This document shows positions 60,853-64,000 of a DNA stretch of 64,000 nt, in pieces. The translations under genes were made by a program, and so were the position numbers. How positions within the stretch are numbered: the stretch's first letter is position 1; each line of letters opens with the position of its first letter. Source of the DNA: JAVBNT01 sp031551355 (GTDB lineage Bacteria > Vulcanimicrobiota > CADAWZ01); assembly GCA_031551355.1 (NCBI GenBank), contig JAVBNT010000009.1:62001-126000 (forward strand), in the 5' to 3' direction. The notes under the pieces are model-generated. The model saw only the letters and a program-made list of their open reading frames with translations, was not told the DNA's origin and did no database searches.

Positions 60853-61398
60853 TTACGCATGTTTCGTCAGCAGTACGGAGGCAAAAACGGCAATTCCCAT
60901 TCCCTCTCCTATTAATCCCATTCCTTCGGCGGTTTTTCCCTTTATGCTGATATTATCTTTTTTAACTCCGGTTATTTCCGCAAGCTTTGAGCGTATCTCG
61001 TCATTATAGGCGGAAAGTTTGGGCTGCTCCATTATAACAACAGTGTCAATGTTGGATATTTCGTAACCTGCGTTTTTAGCCAGCAATATTGTTTTTTCAA
61101 GTAAACCGGCGCTGTCGGCGTCTTTAAATTGTTCATCGGTGTCAGGAAAGTGTGTTCCTATATCTCTAAGTGCTGCGGCGCCCAGTATGGCGTCAATTAC
61201 GGCATGGAGCAAAACATCCCCGTCTGAATGGCTTTTAACGCCTTTGGAAAAAGGTATTTTTATGTTTCCAAGGATTATGCCGCTTTTTGAGTCGTCAAAA
61301 CGATGGCTGTCAAATCCTATGCCGCTGAAGTAGTGGATTTTTTTTTCGTTTTCGAGCAGTTTTAACCGCTTTTCAATAGCGGAGATTCTGTTTTCCAT
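60853..61398 (-). CDS. ispF: 2-C-methyl-D-erythritol 2,4-cyclodiphosphate synthase
   Basis: IspF acts in the MEP isoprenoid pathway. The core has GIGFDSHRF (Asp30, His32, zinc ligands), LGNIKIPFSKGVKSHSDGD, VLLHAVIDAILGAAALRDIG, THFPDTDEQFKDADS and KGKTAEGMGLIGEGMGI, all diagnostic. It has about 22 extra N-terminal residues, including a coiled-coil stretch (ISAIEKRLKLLENEKK). The start at 61398 is four bases after the stop of the radical SAM gene, which argues against longer starts. Confidence 0.95.
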   Translation of the reverse strand: MENRISAIEKRLKLLENEKKIHYFSGIGFDSHRFDDSKSGIILGNIKIPFSKGVKSHSDGDVLLHAVIDAILGAAALRDIGTHFPDTDEQFKDADSAGLLEKTILLAKNAGYEISNIDTVVIMEQPKLSAYNDEIRSKLAEITGVKKDNISIKGKTAEGMGLIGEGMGIAVFASVLLTKHA

Positions 61399-61402
61399 AC
61401 TT

Positions 61403-62644
61403 TTAGGACAGGTATCCTTTTTGATAAAGTAAAGCTGCCAGTGCAAATGCTTCCTCAGATTTTTGCCGGATTTCCCTGAATGTGGTTTTTCCGTCAAACA
61501 ATTTTAAGATAGTTTTTGTTTCTGCCGAAAGCGGAATACAATCCTCATCTTTCATTACTAATATGCCGAATTTTTCTTTTCTTTCCCGGAAATTTTTTAC
61601 TGCCGGTTTATCAAGAATTTCTTCGCTGATGATGATTTCAACGTTTTTTGCAGTTTCAACAGGACCCTCCATCAGCGGATCGCATTCTATTCTAAATCTT
61701 TCCCTTAATGACTTACAACCGCCGAGGCAGTAATATGATGCACTGCAGAGTGAACATTCCTCGGGGATTGTTTCCGCCCATTTGCGCATGGTCTGTTTTT
61801 TCCAGATGCTTTTAAGCGGTATTTGCGTTATGTTTCCGAAGTTGATATCCGCAAAGGAGCAACCCTTGACATTGCCGCACTGATCGATGGTGCAGCTCAG
61901 AACTCCGGCTCTGCAGAACGTATCTTCCGTATCACAGCACTGCGGTATACAATTATCCATTTTGACGGGCAGCCCCATTTTTTTCATACCGTTTATATAA
62001 GATACGGCTTGCTTGAAATCACTTTTATAAAGAGTGATGCTTTGTTTTATCGGTCCGATATATCTTTGGAAAGTATGTCCTGTACTTCCGGCGGACAGCA
62101 CTGTTTTTACAAGAGATTTTATCTGAAGTTTGTTAAAACTGCCAAGAACCGAACAGGTATTGAATGGTATTCCGTTGTCCCGGCATAAACTTAATGCGTT
62201 CATCACCTTTGAAAAGCTTTCCGTTTGGGTGAAAAAGTTATGTGCGTCGCTGTCGCTTCCGTGGATTGAAAATGTCACGTTTGTAAGGTATTTGAGTTCT
62301 TTTAAAAAATTTATAACTTCACCGGCGCTTTCGTTCCATAGGCTTCCGGTCATTATCGAATAAGGCAGTTTGACGGAATCCAGATGACGGCAGAGATTTT
62401 TTATTTCCGGGTAATTGAGCGGCTCTCCGCCGGTAAGAATTACTTTGGTTATTGATTTAGAGATGCCGCCGGTAAATTCCGCAAGCGAGTCATATGATAT
62501 TGGTTCCCTGCGCGGACCGCCGCGCTTTATCGGACAAAGGCTGCATTGAGCGGCGCATTCTCCGGGCAGTTCAATGTATATGTATACGGGAAGGCTGAGC
62601 CTCTCCGGATTCGATTTGTTTTGGGTTTCATTATTTGTGGTCAT
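61403..62644 (-). CDS. Radical SAM / SPASM protein with PqqD-like C-terminal domain
   Basis: This 413-residue protein has a radical SAM motif GECAAQCSLCPIKR (Cys30, Cys34, Cys37), ILTGGEPLNYPEI, and FSIHGSDSDAHN. The SPASM-type region has many Cys: CIPQCCDTEDTFCRAG, CTIDQCGNVKGCSF, CSLCSASYYCLGGC. The last 65 residues, LVMKDEDCIPLSAETKTILK then LFDGKTTFREI, look like a PqqD/RRE fold, which binds peptide leaders in RiPP maturation. No precursor peptide is visible. Substrate unknown. It lies between ftsY and ispF, with gaps of 5 and 4 bases. ATG at 62644. Confidence 0.75.
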   Translation of the reverse strand: MTTNNETQNKSNPERLSLPVYIYIELPGECAAQCSLCPIKRGGPRREPISYDSLAEFTGGISKSITKVILTGGEPLNYPEIKNLCRHLDSVKLPYSIMTGSLWNESAGEVINFLKELKYLTNVTFSIHGSDSDAHNFFTQTESFSKVMNALSLCRDNGIPFNTCSVLGSFNKLQIKSLVKTVLSAGSTGHTFQRYIGPIKQSITLYKSDFKQAVSYINGMKKMGLPVKMDNCIPQCCDTEDTFCRAGVLSCTIDQCGNVKGCSFADINFGNITQIPLKSIWKKQTMRKWAETIPEECSLCSASYYCLGGCKSLRERFRIECDPLMEGPVETAKNVEIIISEEILDKPAVKNFRERKEKFGILVMKDEDCIPLSAETKTILKLFDGKTTFREIRQKSEEAFALAALLYQKGYLS

Positions 62645-62649
62645 CTCGT

Positions 62650-63594
62650 CTATGTACCCTCATCAAAAAGTGCATTCAGAAAGTCCTGCGCGTTAAAAGA
62701 ACTCAGGTTTTCGGTTTTTTCTCCGAATCCGATAAACTTTACAGGAACTTTCAGTTCGTCGGTTATGCTTATGACAATGCCGCCTTTGGCAGTTCCGTCA
62801 AGTTTTGACAGTACTATACCTGTAAGAGGCGCTATTTGTGAGAATGTTTTTGCCTGAATTAATGCATTTTGTCCTGTAGTTGCGTCAAGTACGATAAGAG
62901 TTTCATGCGGGGCACCGGGAATTTCCTTGTCGATTACGCGCCGCATTTTTTTCAGTTCTTCCATGAGGTTTACTTTTGAATGCAGCCGGCCGGCGGTGTC
63001 AATAATCAGGTAATCATACTGCCTTGCTTTTGCCGATGATACGGCGTCGAAGCAGACTGCTGCCGGATCGCCGCCTTCCTTTGTTTTGATGATATCCGTT
63101 TCCAGCCGGTTGGCCCAAACCTGAAGTTGATCGATTGCCGCTGCCCTGAAAGTATCTGCCGCTGCCAGCAGGACTCTGTTGCCCTCATCTTTCAGTTTTT
63201 TTGCCAGCTTGGCAATCGTAGTTGTCTTGCCGGTGCCGTTAACACCGATAACAAGTATAACCGTAGGTCCCTGAGCTGCTTTCGCAAGCTCTGACTGTGA
63301 CCCTGACATTATTTCGCCAAGATATTTTTTTAGCTCTTCCATCAGCTGCGGCGGTTCCAGTATATGCTGTTTTTTGGCAAGAGCCTTCATCTCATTGATT
63401 ATTTTGCCGGTAGTCGATATGCCGATATCCGAAGTCAGCATTATATCTTCGAGCTCTTCCCAGAATGATTCGTCGATTTTTTTCCAGAAGGTGAAGAGTT
63501 TTGTCATTTTGGAGACAAATGTTGCTCTCGTTTTCGAAAGTCCCTCTTTTAACTGAGACATAAAACTCTGTGTGGATGATTTCAGCTTGTCCAT
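62650..63594 (-). CDS. ftsY: Signal recognition particle receptor FtsY
   Basis: FtsY docks the SRP with its nascent chain at the membrane. This 314-residue form is the NG domain. The N-domain is helical (about 1-95). The G-domain has GVNGTGKTTTIAKLAKKL (G1), AADTFRAAAIDQL, DTAGRLHSKVNLMEELKKM (G3), SKLDGTAKGG (G4-type) and PVKFIGFGEKTENLSSF at the end. A short, basic N-terminal stretch takes the place of the acidic A domain. It follows the HD-GYP gene by 15 bases. Confidence 0.97.
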   Translation of the reverse strand: MDKLKSSTQSFMSQLKEGLSKTRATFVSKMTKLFTFWKKIDESFWEELEDIMLTSDIGISTTGKIINEMKALAKKQHILEPPQLMEELKKYLGEIMSGSQSELAKAAQGPTVILVIGVNGTGKTTTIAKLAKKLKDEGNRVLLAAADTFRAAAIDQLQVWANRLETDIIKTKEGGDPAAVCFDAVSSAKARQYDYLIIDTAGRLHSKVNLMEELKKMRRVIDKEIPGAPHETLIVLDATTGQNALIQAKTFSQIAPLTGIVLSKLDGTAKGGIVISITDELKVPVKFIGFGEKTENLSSFNAQDFLNALFDEGT

Positions 63595-63609
63595 TTTTAT
63601 TACCTTATT

Positions 63610-64000
63610 TTATGATTTTCTTTGTGTTATGTCATCAAGCAGCGCCGGCAGTCCTGTTACGATATCCAGAAAGGCATTGACGATGCCGTCTGCAAATTCA
63701 GTTCCCTGTCCCTTGAGTATAATCGAGATTGCCTGTTCCGTTGAATAACCTTTTCTGTAGGGCCTGTCGGTCACAAGCGCATCGTATACGTCGGCAATAC
63801 CTACAATCATGGCACCCAAAGGAATATCTTCTCCCGACAATCCATCGGGGTAACCTCTGCCGTTTAATTTTTCATGATGGTATCTTACAAGCGGAATAAT
63901 GTCCCAGGGAAAATTTATGTCCTGAAGAATTCTTTGTCCTTCTACCGGGTGCTTTCTCATATAAGCAAACTCTTCATCGGTAAGTGCCGCTTCTTTTCTT
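63610..64000 (-). CDS. HD-GYP domain protein, C-terminal part (partial)
   Basis: The gene runs off the right edge of the window. The visible 130 residues, LTDEEFAYMRKHPVEGQRIL, YHHEKLNGRGYPDGLSGEDI, IVGIADVYDALVTDRPYRKG, are the second half of an HD-GYP domain (c-di-GMP phosphodiesterase family), with HHEKLNGRGYP and DVYDALxxDRPYR. The N-terminal domain is not in the window. It begins the leftward run HD-GYP - ftsY - radical SAM - ispF - queE, as far as can be seen. Confidence 0.9.
   Translation of the reverse strand, partial: RKEAALTDEEFAYMRKHPVEGQRILQDINFPWDIIPLVRYHHEKLNGRGYPDGLSGEDIPLGAMIVGIADVYDALVTDRPYRKGYSTEQAISIILKGQGTEFADGIVNAFLDIVTGLPALLDDITQRKS

Overview
This window is about 64 kb of a bacterial chromosome of moderate-to-low GC, apparently from an uncultured lineage. 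It holds one RNA gene (tmRNA, ssrA) and about 55 protein genes, on both strands. Bacterial housekeeping genes are present (recN, tmk, holB, a RicT-like PSP1 gene, ftsY, ispF, queE, tsaC-like, kup, tag). Several lipoproteins and three kinds of pseudopilin-like protein point to a cell envelope with type IV filament machinery. The order tmk - small gene - holB - ricT resembles Firmicutes, while MurNAc salvage by AmgK/MurU is better known from Gram-negative bacteria. I cannot assign a phylum; a deep-branching candidate phylum is a guess. TTG and GTG starts are common, and at least ten promoters carry an extended -10 of the form TGNTATAAT.

Layout. 1-4.3 kb: the tail of a GIY-YIG nuclease gene, a secreted protein, a QueG-like Fe-S protein and a beta-propeller lipoprotein. 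4.6-8.1 kb: two paralogues with the same N-terminal region but different C-termini (a zinc metallopeptidase and a glycine-zipper membrane domain), a layout like polymorphic effectors. 8.4-10.2 kb: tmRNA, 3-methyladenine glycosylase, double CDGSH protein. 10.2-11.2 kb: a gene-free repeat field. 11.2-19.5 kb: CoA-disulfide-reductase-like enzyme with rhodanese, an M48 protease, recN, kup, ADP-ribosylglycohydrolase. 19.8-25.8 kb: a deiminase-fold enzyme, a B12-type radical SAM protein, a Gln-rich coiled-coil protein and tsaC. 26.2-32.8 kb: a DA1-like secreted peptidase, a DUF885 peptidase, a CBM9-like secreted protein, a pseudokinase, a SAM hydrolase and an Orn/Lys/Arg decarboxylase. 32.8-41.6 kb: R3H ATPase, tmk, holB, ricT-like, then namZ-murU-amgK, a complete MurNAc salvage route.

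41.6-59.3 kb is the most unusual part: four consecutive, paralogous four-gene cassettes. Each encodes a GspI-like pseudopilin, a GspJ-like pseudopilin, a large GspK/PilX-like protein without the usual Glu5, and a small lipoprotein. A HEAT-like protein gene sits between cassettes 1 and 2. No assembly ATPase, platform protein or prepilin peptidase is in the window, so these probably supply interchangeable tip complexes to a machine encoded elsewhere. 59.3-64 kb is a leftward run: HD-GYP gene, ftsY, a radical SAM/SPASM/PqqD-like protein, ispF, queE.

Intergenic regions carry several dispersed palindromic repeat families: a short GIY-YIG-associated palindrome with compensatory base changes, a MITE-like element with 19-bp inverted ends, and a ~126-bp near-perfect palindrome found three times, each time at the stop codon of a gene.
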